Source of the DNA: Entrophospora sp. SA101
Lineage: Eukaryota > Glomeromycota > Glomeromycetes > Entrophosporales > Entrophosporaceae
DNA: 36,110 nucleotides
Assembly: GCA_958430865.1 (NCBI GenBank)
Contig: CAUDNR010001902.1
Span: 37,823-73,932 of the forward strand
Direction of reading: 5' to 3'
Below the pieces are notes generated by a model that ran no database searches, was not told where the DNA came from, and saw nothing but the letters and a program-made list of their open reading frames with translations. Numbering within the stretch: position 1 is the stretch's first letter; each line of letters starts with the position of its first letter. Position numbers and translations under genes: made by a program. Below, one piece after another: positions 10,249-20,136 of the stretch.

Positions 10249-10415
10249 TTAGAAAAGAGTTTGATGAAATGGCTGAAATAAAATTTGATCCTTTGACAAT
10301 TACTGCAGCAATTCATCCAAATGCTGTTTATACTAGCAGACTATTAAAATTTACAGGCCTTCCTCAACCTGTAAATTCCAATAAAGTAACAATTATTGGT
10401 GATAATAATGGTAAT
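10218..10415 (+). pseudogene. Possible protein-kinase C-terminal tail fragment
   Basis: A plus-strand frame reads KEQQDELKSIRKEFDEMAE and IHPNAVYTSRLLKFTGLPQP before a GT-rich end at about 10410. The HPxAxYTSRLL...LPxP signature resembles the tail that follows the kinase domain in many Glomeromycotina protein kinases; this is recalled family knowledge, not a search result. No kinase domain precedes it: its left end overlaps the truncated RecQ sequence on the opposite strand. It looks like a fragment joined to RecQ debris by rearrangement. Confidence 0.4.
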
Positions 10416-10766
10416 TATTCATTGATTATTATTCAATTATTAATTTTAAAATTTAATATTATAATAACTAATATTATTATGTTATAAATTATCATATTTA
10501 TAGTTTCTCACCTAATGGATATAAATATTTAGATTTTTATATTTAATATAAAGTAATAAGTAACTTCTCACAATTATCATATCTTTGAAATTTTTTGAAA
10601 TTTTGATGTCAAATATACACAATAATTTTGTTGTTGTATGATTTTTGGGCTATTATATATTTAAAAATATAAAATTCTGTTTATTTTATTTGAAATAGTG
10701 ACTCATAACATTTACAATACTATTATAATTAAGTCAATATTTTAATAATAAATAGAGAAAATAAAA

Positions 10767-10967
10767 TTAATATTTACCTTTTAAATATGGAGCATCATTT
10801 TTCATATAATATGTAATTGCTTCGCCTAATCTACCTGCTCTACCAGTTCTGCCAATTCTGTGGATATAACTTTGAATTGAAATTGTGGAAAAATCATAAT
10901 TTATAACTAAATTTATTCCCTTGAAATACATACCACATGCCATTAATTCTGAAGTTATTAAACCCAT
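10767..10967 (-). pseudogene. Rok1/DDX52-type DEAD-box helicase fragment
   Basis: A single exon-sized piece of a DEAD-box RNA helicase C-terminal domain. The order [30 protein letters not shown] and [11 protein letters not shown] matches motifs V to VI of the Rok1/DDX52 family, which acts in small-subunit rRNA processing. Motif V, normally LMARGIDFKG, is [10 protein letters not shown] here, losing the Arg and Asp needed for ATP and RNA coupling. It ends at a donor-like AAAG|GTAAAT. No other helicase motifs lie nearby, so this is probably a duplicated, decaying exon. Confidence 0.7.
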
Positions 10968-11893
10968 ATTTTCCTTTTTGGTTTATAATAAAAATAAAAT
11001 TTTAATAATTATTTGAATCATCAAGTGCATGCATGCATATAATGAAATTCCATCGAATTTGCAGTTTCACGGGAGTAGTTGTGTTGTATCATATAGCCTC
11101 TTTTGACCATGATACGATCATGCTGAGAGGGAAGAAAGAAGTCAACATAATGTTGAGTTGTTAAAAAATTAAACTTGATTTTTGGAAAGGAATTTCTATT
11201 TCCGAGAAATGTTAAATCGCAAATGTTCATAATATATTATTATTTATTCAAATTATCAATTATTAGTTTTATTCGTTTATTCTAATTTTTCTCAAATAAT
11301 ATCTCATTAACTGAAAAATCATCTTTTTGAAAATTTCCAATAAGTTAGTTTTTACAACAATTCAAACTCCCTTGACTGAAATTTTTCACTATAATTATAA
11401 ACCTTTCTAAATAGACCTTCTTTTTCAATTCCTTAAATTTTCATTGGCATAAATCAATTATAGAATTTTAACTGGGTTTTCTTTTAATATAATCTTTAAT
11501 AAAGCATTTCGTCATATAATTTCAATATTTTATATACGATCTGAAAATTTCTCCCCTATAAGAAATGCGGGAAATGGGCGCGGAATATGTAATATGCTGA
11601 AAAGGTATTAGTATGATTATTAATATGTGGTTAACCAATAGTGTTTGAATTTTGATATACTTCTGGCTCTATTACTATGTCCTACACATAAAAGTTTCGA
11701 AGAACACTACAAATTCTCTGATTTTTAATACAATATTCTATGGGATTTATTATATCGACAAAAATATAATGCTTTATCGTTTGTTGAGTAGCAAATTTTT
11801 TTACATTTTTGTCAGGATCAATCTTTAGATTTTACTTTCTTTCCAAACCATCACAGTATAGGATATTTTTACAAACACAAATGTTATTTGTTA
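10968..11893. other. Intergenic, no gene seen
   Basis: AT-rich DNA up to the Tc1 derivative. One 69-codon minus frame (11021-11230) has no recognisable homology. A palindromic GCATGCATGC lies near 11028-11037. Nothing else can be supported. Confidence 0.45.
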
Positions 11894-12740
11894 CACTCAC
11901 TAGACAAAAGTCGGGCGCATTTTTAAACAAAAATTGCGCAAAACGCACACAATAAAAACACAAATAACTTATATCATTTTGTAGCCTAGGTTCTCAAAAT
12001 TTTTGCATGCAAAATTTAAAACTTTTATTGTGCCTAAGAAAATAATTTTCCGAAAATATTTCTGACAAAAAAAAATTTAATTGAACAAAATCGTATTTAA
12101 TAACCAAGCTCGAATTTTTGGCATGTGATAACAAACGTCTTGAATAAGTATCTATGTTGTTTTGAATTTTTTTGTAAACAAACATCATTTTTAATAAATT
12201 TTTGAACAATTCCTTTGAAAAATTTTAAACTCAAAATGTAACCCTTAAGTGAAAGTCAACGTGGTAAAATCATCGGTCTATATAAAAATAATTCACCAAA
12301 CTAAAATTGTTCAAAATTACATTGATAGAAAAGATCTCGTTACAAAAAATCGAAGTGGCCGTCCTAAATTAACAAATAATGTCCTGATTAAATTGATTGA
12401 GAGTATGCCGAGGAGAATTGAAGCAGTCATTGAAAATAATGGATGGCCAACAAGATATTTATATTATTATTTACTTTGTTTATCGAATTTTAAATTTTTG
12501 GGTATGACTATGATGTGCATTTTTCAACAGTCATTTTTTTTTGAAGAAAAAAAAAAGTCAATTTTGGTCGAAATTTTCTTTTTTAATCATTGGTTTAATA
12601 AAAACATTAAAGATGTGAAATTTTGCATATATAATTTGGTGAACCTAAGTTGAAAAACAATATTTTTTATTTAATTATTATTAAGTATGTTTTTGTGCAA
12701 TTTTTGTTTAAAAATGCGCCCGACTTTTGTCTAGTGAGTG
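11894..12740. mobile_element. Non-autonomous Tc1-type deletion derivative, intact TIRs
   Basis: An 847-bp element flanked by TA on both sides (11892-11893 and 12741-12742). The ends start CACTCACTAGACAAAAGTCG and are perfect inverted repeats over 44 bp (11894-11937 against 12697-12740), extending to 47 bp with one mismatch. Weaker inverted similarity (TAGGTTC...GCAAAATTT) continues further inside. The interior contains a transposase remnant in which the N-terminal DNA-binding part is fused to the extreme C-terminus. This is the expected structure of a MITE precursor mobilised in trans by a full-length relative. Confidence 0.93.
12243..12465 (+). pseudogene. Internally deleted Tc1 transposase remnant
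   Basis: The region begins LSESQRGKIIGLYKNNSP in the frame starting at 12243, the usual first helix of a Tc1-like transposase. After a frame change it continues KIVQNYIDRKDLVTKNRSGR and PKLTNNVLIKLIES, with the GRP minor-groove motif. It then jumps straight to SMPRRIEAVIENNGWPTRY, the C-terminal end of such transposases. The whole DDE catalytic core is missing, so the protein cannot be active. The long downstream open frame to 12653 is read-through past the lost stop and is not expected to be coding. Confidence 0.8.
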
Positions 12741-12742
12741 TA

Positions 12743-13447
12743 TATTGGATCCTGGTGCAAGAGAACATTTATCAGGATGTTTAGGCCAAATGAACCTAAA
12801 AGCTACAGTCTTCGCGCAGAAGAATTAAATCCATCTGGTTTATTTTTCAGAAACAAGAATGTTAATTTTTTTTGGAATTATCAAATGAAAAATTATTCTA
12901 TTTATTTTATAAAAAATATATGCTTATTTGTTATACACATACACAAATTCCTTCCTATAAGACAATTCTGCACAACAATCACATAGAGCAGCAGCATTAA
13001 AACGGCTCAAAATCTTTGAGAGCCATACTGCTACTATGTGACAAGCAAAAACGAACGGTAGCACCTGATTCTTTAAAAGTTTTGATATCGAAGTCAAGAC
13101 ATAATCTAAAAAAATTTGCCATTCATCAAAAGATGCTAGAAATATAAAGAAGTCATTGAGAGAATTTTATGAATGTAAAAAAAAAAGGAGATTCAAATAG
13201 AGCTCAACAAATCAACACTTATGGTTATTAAACGGCCAGTTGGTGAAGTAGTTAAAAATATACATAATATATAACTTTGGAAGTTGTATGATCATTTATT
13301 TAATAAAGCTATTCCCAAGTTTTTCGTTCATACAAAAACCATAAAAAACTTATTTTACATAATCACAATTGTTTTGATTTTAGACAAAAATATGTAGTTT
13401 TAGAGCTATTTTATATATAAATTTAAATCAGAAAGATAGCTAGAAAC
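12743..13447. other. Intergenic, unidentified coding-like scraps
   Basis: Positions 12750-12860 have slightly higher GC and an open frame (SYSLRAEELNPSGLFF), but I could not assign it. The rest has stops in all frames. This may be degraded transposon sequence. Confidence 0.35.
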
Positions 13448-14446
13448 TCGGTACCTCGATAAGTCAGTTTTGGCCCAGTTCGGCAAAAAGTTTTTCCTAT
13501 ATTTAAAAGTCAGTCTCACCTGGTATTTGTACTATTTTTAGTCTTAAAATGGAAAGTCAAGAAAACAAGCAGAGCAAGCATCCTCAATACAATATTATTT
13601 AAACAAATAATTCATTGTACATATAATTTATTTTATTTTTATCATTTATTTATTTTTATTCTATTTGTCAATTATTTATAAATAAAGGTTTTACGACATC
13701 AACCCTGGTCACAAGGTCCCGATCTTATTATAATAAAGGTTCGTTATAAGAAATTCGTAAGTTCCTTTTTTGGAATTTTTATATAACACAAAAAACGTTC
13801 ATTGTACAAACTCCAAAAATCGTGTTTGTGAAAAAAAGCCAAACGTACACTATCAGATATACATTTTTAAAAAAGTCTCAATAAAACTTTATAATTCATA
13901 TAGTAAATATATTGGAAAATTCATTTTCAAATCTCATTATCTTTATGCTTTTTTCTGCTTCTGTCAATTGAGAACCAATTGTCACAATATTTACCTGTAA
14001 AGATGTGAAATCAATTTCATAGCTTTTGACAAAAAACTTGATTTACCAATATGATGAATAGTAATGACAAAGAAAAAAAGATTTGTCATTATTGTGCAAT
14101 TCATATTTCTTTGTTTCTGATTGTTCATTCAACAATTTTCTTGATTCTGATATTTCTATATTTTCATTGTTTTTATTAGGAGTAGCTGGTTTTTTTTTAC
14201 ACGTTTAAAAGCATTTTAAATGTGTTTAATTAAAAAATAAAATCTGTATAATGATCAATCCCATTGCAAATACAAAACCCATATATACAACAATCATTTG
14301 AAATAAAGACGACTTTTAAATGTACATTTAAGATTTTGGAAAAATCAAATTTTCGTACGCTGCAATTTACAAATATAACATGGCCAGGGTCCTCAAGTCG
14401 ATAAGTCACCAAATCATGTTTATCCATTCGTGACCGATTTATCGAG
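13448..14446. repeat. Possible decayed pogo/Tigger-like element pieces
   Basis: ACCTCGATAAGTCAGTT at about 13453 and, inverted, ACCTCGATAAATCGGTC at 14434-14450 form an imperfect inverted pair about 1 kb apart. Inside lie two further GGGACC/CCAGGG-type segments: CCTGGTCACAAGGTCCCGAT near 13703 and GGCCAGGGTCCTCAAGTCG near 14382. The CCTCGATAA terminus resembles pogo/Tigger-type elements. No transposase frame survives. The interior may be one element or two overlapping fragments. Confidence 0.35.
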
Positions 14447-14450
14447 GTTA

Positions 14451-15283
14451 CATATAAAATATTGATTCCGCAACAATCCCAGATTATAACTATTATTATT
14501 TATTAATATGGAGTTTGCTATTGTACTATTACTATGATGGTTATCCCGGAATTTTACTATTACTATATATATTAATATTAATATTAAATATTAATATTAA
14601 TATTATATTGATCACGAATCAAGTGATTTGCCAAAATAGTTAATTCCAAAAAGCTATTTTGAGCCGTAGTAAATAATCTAAATATAGTAATAGCAATATA
14701 AATTAGTGATCAAAACGTAGTTATTAAAAAAATATTATATTAAAGAAACGACCAAGAAAAAATTGCTAAATTTGTTAATTTTGCGAATTTAAAACCAATA
14801 AAGAAAAAAAAAGGAAAAAAATAGGAAATACTTTCATAAGAATTATATTAGTAAGCGTGGGAAATACATAAATAATGAATCATTCAATTAGAATTTCTCG
14901 AGAGAATAAATTATTTTTTTGCTGCGTCCGCAAAAATATTTTCAGTCATGAGTATTAATGGTTGTAATGTGATTAATAATGTGATGTATAATAATAACAG
15001 CGGAATTAATAAAATCAAAACTTACGCAATAATCATATAAATGTATATAAACGTGTATGTATATAATGTAAAAAAACACATATAAAGTGTGCTTGATCTA
15101 AATAATTTTTTTTAAACAAATTTTCCTTTAAATTCTTTTTATTAAAAAAAAAAAAAAAAAAAGAAATTATCATCTATCACATACATAATACACTCGTATT
15201 TTGATTAAAAAAAACAATGCGATATAGGAGCTATAAATATTATTATTATTATATAAATTTTATAAATTTTAAACTATACAAAA
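14451..15283. promoter_or_regulatory. AT-rich upstream region of the HMG-box-like gene
   Basis: Non-coding. It contains a palindromic ATTAATATTAATATT cluster at 14570-14610, inverted CTATTACTAT/ATAGTAATAG motifs (14528 and 14691), and a poly-A run at 15143-15162. ATATAAATTTTATAAATTTT occurs just before the start codon at 15284. A discrete promoter cannot be fixed. Confidence 0.35.
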
Positions 15284-15781
15284 ATGTCTGAATATCGTAA
15301 ACACCACCAACGTAACAACTTTCACAAAATCTTATCCAGGTTAAGCTTAAGAAGAGAAAGCCATATCTTCCCATTCACTAAATCTGAAAAAGAAATAACA
15401 CCAAACTTCGTCACTGCTACATTTCCAAATGGTTGTGAAATAGACATCGAAGTGCCTACTGAAAAATTCATAAAGAAATTAGTAAAGAAATATAAGAAGG
15501 AAGGACATGTAAAATCTGGCGCATTCTATTTGTTCTTATTAACTTTACAAGATAAAATTGAGCGTGATCACAAAGAATTTTATTCACAATTTATGAAAAA
15601 ACTTGCTTTAATCGGATCAATAACTTGGAGAAATTGTCCAATATATTATATACAAGCTTTTGAGAGATTGGCTTCCAGAGTAATATCCACTTCCTCAGAT
15701 AATACAAAGATCGACTTTTCCTTCGCTATATTTTATAGGAAAGCTTTAGATAGATTACCATCTAAAATAAAAAAACCTTAA
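15284..15781 (+). CDS. HMG-box-like protein (MATA-HMG type, divergent)
   Basis: Single-exon gene for a basic 165-residue protein. Residues about 76-135 look like a divergent HMG box: KSGAFYLFLLTLQDKIE, then LALIGSITWRNCP and YIQAFERLASRV, with the central Trp at 115 and the hydrophobic and basic spacing of the three helices. The N-terminus (1-30) is rich in Arg and His. HMG-box proteins of the MATA-HMG class bind AT-rich DNA and include fungal mating-type regulators. They form a large family in Glomeromycotina, so membership of that family does not imply a mating-type locus, and no homeodomain pair is nearby. The ATG at 15284 is the first in frame. The last exon sequence has a degenerate tandem copy just downstream. 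Confidence 0.65.
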   Translation: MSEYRKHHQRNNFHKILSRLSLRRESHIFPFTKSEKEITPNFVTATFPNGCEIDIEVPTEKFIKKLVKKYKKEGHVKSGAFYLFLLTLQDKIERDHKEFYSQFMKKLALIGSITWRNCPIYYIQAFERLASRVISTSSDNTKIDFSFAIFYRKALDRLPSKIKKP

Positions 15782-15922
15782 TCATTTTATAAATCATTTT
15801 ACATTTACATCGTTTAATAATACAAATAACGACTTCTCTCGTTATATTTTATAGGAAAACTTTAGATAGATAACATCTAGAAGAACATTAATCAATATTT
15901 TACATTTACATTCTTTATCATT
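15716..15922 (+). repeat. Tandem partial duplication of the HMG gene 3' end
   Basis: Bases 15716-15813, covering the last codons and the start of the 3' flank, recur at about 15829-15922. The shared core is TATATTTTATAGGAAARCTT followed by TAGATAGAT and ending ATTTTACATTTACATYSTTT. The second copy has substitutions and small indels that destroy the frame, so it lies in the 3' untranslated or intergenic region. Confidence 0.8.
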
Positions 15923-16173
15923 TGTTAATCTGTATACTATATAATAATATTATTATAAAATTTAGAAAATTATCTTTTAAATTATTAATTGACCAATCTT
16001 TACTTTGCTAATTAATTAAATAATAATATTCTGTGTTAAATAATACAATAATAATAATAATAATAATAAATTTAATAGCATATATTAAGATTTAATATTT
16101 TGTCACTAAATGATAAATAAAATATTGTTTAATACTGACTTCTCCATTATCTCCAAAAGACGAAAAGGTTTCC

Positions 16174-16350
16174 TTATTTATTCTCAATAATGAATTGATC
16201 ATCTTCATAAAATACCAAACAAGCTCCCTCATTTTTGATATGACTTCCACAAAGAATAGGCAGAACAAATAGTATACGTGGAAGATATATTATTATCTTG
16301 CCATTACCTTCTTTTAACTCACCTAGTTGATAGTAACATTTGAAAAACTC
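16174..16350 (-). other. Orphan open segment, possible exon
   Basis: A minus-strand frame without a Met reads YYQLGELKEGNGKIIIYLP, then ILPIL-type hydrophobic residues, CGSHIKNEGACLVFYEDD, and ends FIIENK with TAA at 16174-16176. The residue composition is protein-like. I cannot identify a family, and no matching upstream exon was found. It may be a terminal exon of a decayed gene or a chance frame. Confidence 0.3.
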
Positions 16351-16421
16351 TATTTTTAAATTAAACTGTTTTTAATACTCCCAAATTTACACACGAATAA
16401 GTCTAATACTACTTACCTCCA

Positions 16422-16575
16422 CAATACTAATGCTGTAAATATCCCGTTTTCTTTGTGTGTTTTTTTTTTTTGCCTCCAAGTAGCTCAGGTGTAATATAAT
16501 GTTGCAATCCCATAGATTTTGTTTGATGATTTTTCATCAATTGGTCCACACAACCCCAAATCTATAATATAACAA
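16422..16575 (-). pseudogene. Protein kinase fragment, frameshifted
   Basis: Minus-strand remnant of a serine/threonine- or TKL-type kinase activation segment. IDLGLCGPIDEKSSNKIYG contains the DLG version of the Mg-binding DFG motif and the CGPxDxKSSNxIYG sequence typical of expanded Glomeromycotina kinases. It is followed in a second frame by PELLGGKK (an APE-loop equivalent) and in a third frame by RDIYSISIV, subdomain IX. Two frame changes, near the TGA after YYT and in the A12 run, and the absence of the rest of the domain show that it is dead. Confidence 0.65.
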
Positions 16576-17235
16576 CCGACACCTTGATTATGTAGCAGTT
16601 GGAATTACCTCCTTCTAATGTGGAAGAAAAGATGCCATGACCTACAAGGTAGGATTATATCAAAGAAAATATTGCTATATTTGTTGACGACGTTACCTAT
16701 CATTATTGAGGAGATCCATAAATCGTTACCGGATAAACTCTATCTATGTTTTACCTGATTATGCTCCAACGGGATATTTACAAGCTCTAATATTTACCAT
16801 GTGAAAGCCAGTGTAAAGAAAGGATAAAATTTTGAAAGGAAATCAGCAGAATATAAGAACCATACCTCGAAACCAGGAAAGAAGAAAAGGGTTATTTGAT
16901 TATGGTTAGCAAATTACAGCTTTGGTATTTAGTTTTATAAACTATTATATTTCTAAAATTCCTGCGAAAAAACCTAAAGGACTGTAAAACTGTTGGTGGC
17001 ATAAACCAAGTGGAAATAGAACTTTCTCAAACAACAAAATCCCACGCCAGATTAATTCATTACATCACTTGGGTATACTTTGGGCAAGAAAACCTTCATA
17101 ATAAGCAAATTTCGCTAACAGCGACAACCCTTTTAATGCGCACAACAAAAAGTTTTTTGTTTTCCAACGGCAAATTTCCAACTTTAATAATAAAATATTC
17201 TAAATTTTATTTAGCATAAAACTAATTAATCAAAA
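16576..17235. other. Intergenic, no intact gene
   Basis: This sits on the 5' side of the kinase remnant but shows no clear upstream kinase subdomains. A 69-codon plus frame at 17010-17219 has no recognisable features. Confidence 0.35.
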
Positions 17236-17526
17236 ATGGCTTCTTATCAACAAAGCACATTTCAGAGTTCTGTAGTTTCTAGTATTTATGCTGAAAAACA
17301 TTTACATTCCTTTGAACCAGTCATGATTAATATTAGGGTATCACCGACAGTCAATTACAACAATCAGAAGCTATCATCAATCCAACTCAAAATATGCATG
17401 CAAGACATATCAGCACTATTTAGCAAGATATATACAGTGTTTGCAACTAAAAATTTCTGTCATAATATCTTTTTCTCTGACGTTTCTATTGTAACGAAAC
17501 TAAAAATACACGCGATTTTAGCATAA
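17236..17526 (+). CDS. Hypothetical 96-residue protein
   Basis: An open frame starting MASYQQSTFQSSVVSS with a plausible AAAATGG start context. It has no recognised domain and no clear signal peptide or membrane helix. It is flanked by other short frames of similar quality (17010-17219 and 17602-17790), so coding is uncertain. Possibly one exon of a degraded gene. Confidence 0.2.
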   Translation: MASYQQSTFQSSVVSSIYAEKHLHSFEPVMINIRVSPTVNYNNQKLSSIQLKICMQDISALFSKIYTVFATKNFCHNIFFSDVSIVTKLKIHAILA

Positions 17527-17790
17527 AGATGATGGGTTTTTTACTAAATAGAGAAATTATCATGCAAAATTAATTATACATACGCTGTATATCGTATCGT
17601 CTTGAACTTATTTTCTTTTATCGCATATTTCGGGACTGATATAAAAAAAAATAGTTTAATTTACTCTAACGCAAACATCCTAGAATCAATTACCATTGAA
17701 ACATTCACTCAAACGTATATAGAAAAAAAAAAAGCTTGCAACACAATATTAAATTTACTTAACGAGACAAAAAATACCTTGGGGTCGTAA

Positions 17791-18254
17791 GATAAAAACT
17801 TGTTGTATAAGTAATTGATAATAATATAAGGCTAAAATTTGAGAGTTAGAAAAATTGCTATGTCAGTCACTTTTTTCATTATCGATTTAAATATTTTGAG
17901 TTCTTAGAATGTTTCAGATATTATTTTATAATTGAGAGAAGATTTGGAGAGCGAAGCTGTAATTATGTTTTTTACTTTTATTTATTTACGTGCATATTAT
18001 TAATATTATTCAACAGCAAAGAATGTATTGATGATGGCATCAATTGACAATTATCTGATAATGTTTTCATTGATATAAATAACAACGAAAAATAAAGGAT
18101 TAGAAAATATAATTTTTTGCTTTAAAATATTTTAATGATAATAATAATAAAAACATCATATTTAATTAATTGAACAAAGAATGGATATATATATTAATAT
18201 GTTGAAAATTTTAAAACTCGTGTAACAACTTTTCTTAATTTTAACCAAAAAAAT
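17791..18254. promoter_or_regulatory. Upstream region of the coiled-coil tail-anchored gene
   Basis: AT-rich non-coding interval. Just ahead of the start codon is a pyrimidine stretch and TTTTAACCAAAAAAATATGGG. No defined promoter element can be assigned. Confidence 0.3.
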
Positions 18255-20136
18255 ATGGGAGTTGAAAGTGGATTTAGACAAAATACTAATGACTCTTTTA
18301 TTGAGACAAAATCAATACTTAAAAATTCAAAGGCTTTTACTCAAATGAAAATTCAAGATGATAATAATAATAATAACAAATCATCAAAAAGTCGTTCCGA
18401 AGTGATTTACAGTGGTAATAAAGATCAAAATACTCTTTCAAAACCAAAAGTCAAAGCGAAATCTGTTATTGAATTTAAATCTCAATCCACTCCACCACTA
18501 CAATATCAGCAACATCAACAGCCACCACTACCACAATACCAATCATCTCTTTCTCCTCAATTCCAACACCAATATCAATATAATAATAATTCACAATATA
18601 ATAATAATATTAATCAATTCAACTCTAGAACTGTTGCCAAATCACCATTAAATGCTTCTCCTAGAGCTTTATCTGATGTTACGTATCGTTCACATGACAC
18701 TCGTACTGAATTAACAAATCTTAGTGATCCGGGTCCTTATGTGTACAATACACAACAACAACAACAACAACAAAAACAACCGTTTAACTTTTCTTCTCAT
18801 TTGCCAACATCAACAATCAATGACAATGAAAATTATTATCCTAATCATCAAAATCAACCTTTTTTATACGGTGAGGCTAAACCACCTAGACCTAAGGTTG
18901 CAGCCAATGCTGTAATGGATTTTGATAATAACAACAATCACACGCAAACCAGAACAACTTCGGCAATAACAACAACCGTTAAACCAAGAAAAGTTAAAAT
19001 TTCAGCACAATTAAAATCTAACAATTTTACAGACCAAAATTATTCCGACTCAAGGAGTGATGATGATGTTGATGATGGTTATGATTATGAGGAGGATAAT
19101 CATAATAGTAATAATAATGATGGTGATGATGATGGTGATGATGATGATGATGATAAGTCTGATGACGATTGTGAAGACGACGATGAAAATGAAGATAACG
19201 ATCAAGCTGAGTTGGATGAATTGATGAGTTTATCGTCTGATCCAAAGGTCCAAAGAAAGGTAATAACAAATTGTTATTATTATTATTATTAACATTATTA
19301 TATTATTAATAATACATTATTCGCATCTCTAACATTATACATTTATATATTTTATAGTTTCTCGATCTTCGAATTTCAAACAAATCACTTCTGGTTCTTA
19401 ATGCTACACTGGAATCCACTGTTAAAGAACAAACGGATAAAATTGCTACAATGCCATCATTTGAAGTAATGATGGAGACACAACAAAAGCAATCTGAATA
19501 TCTTAATAAAGTTGAAGAACTAATTAACACACTATCAACCAGAATGAATGAACATGAAAATGAAATAAAAGTTATGAAATGTCAAATCATAGAGAAAACG
19601 TAAGTTTTTTTTAAATTAATAACTAGTATTTCATTCATAATTTATAGATTTTATATCATTAATATTTTTTTTACTAAAAAATTAGTAATGAAAAAGAAAA
19701 GGTAAGTTATATAAATCAATTACAGATTTTTTCAAAAAAAAATTTATTGTCGAAAAAGCTAATTCTTTGTAATATATATATCTTTATATAAAGGCACCCT
19801 ACGATCCAAATTCTCCTCCATTAAAATCTCTTCCACGTGTCATTTTTTACAGAGGTAAAGTTAGATATTATTTTAAAGATAGAGAAAATTATAATAATAA
19901 TTATATAATAAATAATAAATAATAATATAAATTACTAAATTATCTCATTATTTAATAATATATTTGTTTTATTTATGATAAAAATAGCATATGATGATAT
20001 TACAGTTGTTTCCTCTGTGGTGGTGTCTTTACTCTATACGATGTATATATTTCCTGTTATTGTAGTAGCAATATCGGCCAGACAATTTGCTGATAAGTCC
20101 AGAGAAAAGATTCAAGGAATATTAATATCAAATTGA
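18255..20136 (+). CDS. Coiled-coil, C-terminal membrane-anchored protein of unknown family
   Basis: Predicted five-exon gene, 490 residues: exons 18255-19259, 19358-19599, 19686-19701 (only 16 nt), 19794-19854 and 19988-20136, with matching phases and GT...AG junctions. Residues 1-335 are disordered: Asn/Gln/Pro-rich runs, repeated KPKVKAKSVIEF / RPKVAANAVMDF / KPRKVKIS basic segments, and an Asp-rich acidic block (about 268-320). Exon 2 gives a heptad-like helix (LESTVKEQTDKIATMPSF onward, to EIKVMKCQIIEK), probably a coiled coil. The last exon encodes ITVVSSVVVSLLYTMYIFPV followed by IVVAIS, one hydrophobic helix close to the C-terminus, then a basic tail. This suggests a tail-anchored membrane protein with a long cytosolic part. 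I do not recognise the family. Confidence 0.75.
19686..19701 (+). other. 16-nt microexon
   Basis: The segment TAATGAAAAAGAAAAG sits between TTAG and GTAAGT. It joins the phase-2 end of exon 2 (AC) to encode TNEKEK and then exon 4 (APYDPNSPPLKSLPR). Skipping it would change the phase, so it is required for the membrane segment to be in frame. Confidence 0.7.

Noticed and set aside
12466..12653. C-terminal extension of the Tc1 derivative ORF
   Set aside because: The family C-terminus ends at PTRY; what follows is Phe/Leu-rich read-through of the element's non-coding subterminal region.
15284..15781. Mating-type locus
   Set aside because: An HMG-box-like gene alone is not evidence. No sex-locus flanking genes (triose phosphate transporter, RNA helicase in the expected arrangement) or homeodomain pair are present, and the nearby DEAD-box fragment is Rok1-like and decayed.
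19027..19269. Minus-strand His/Tyr-run frame
   Set aside because: Antisense of the GAT-rich acidic tract of the tail-anchored gene; composition is an artefact.
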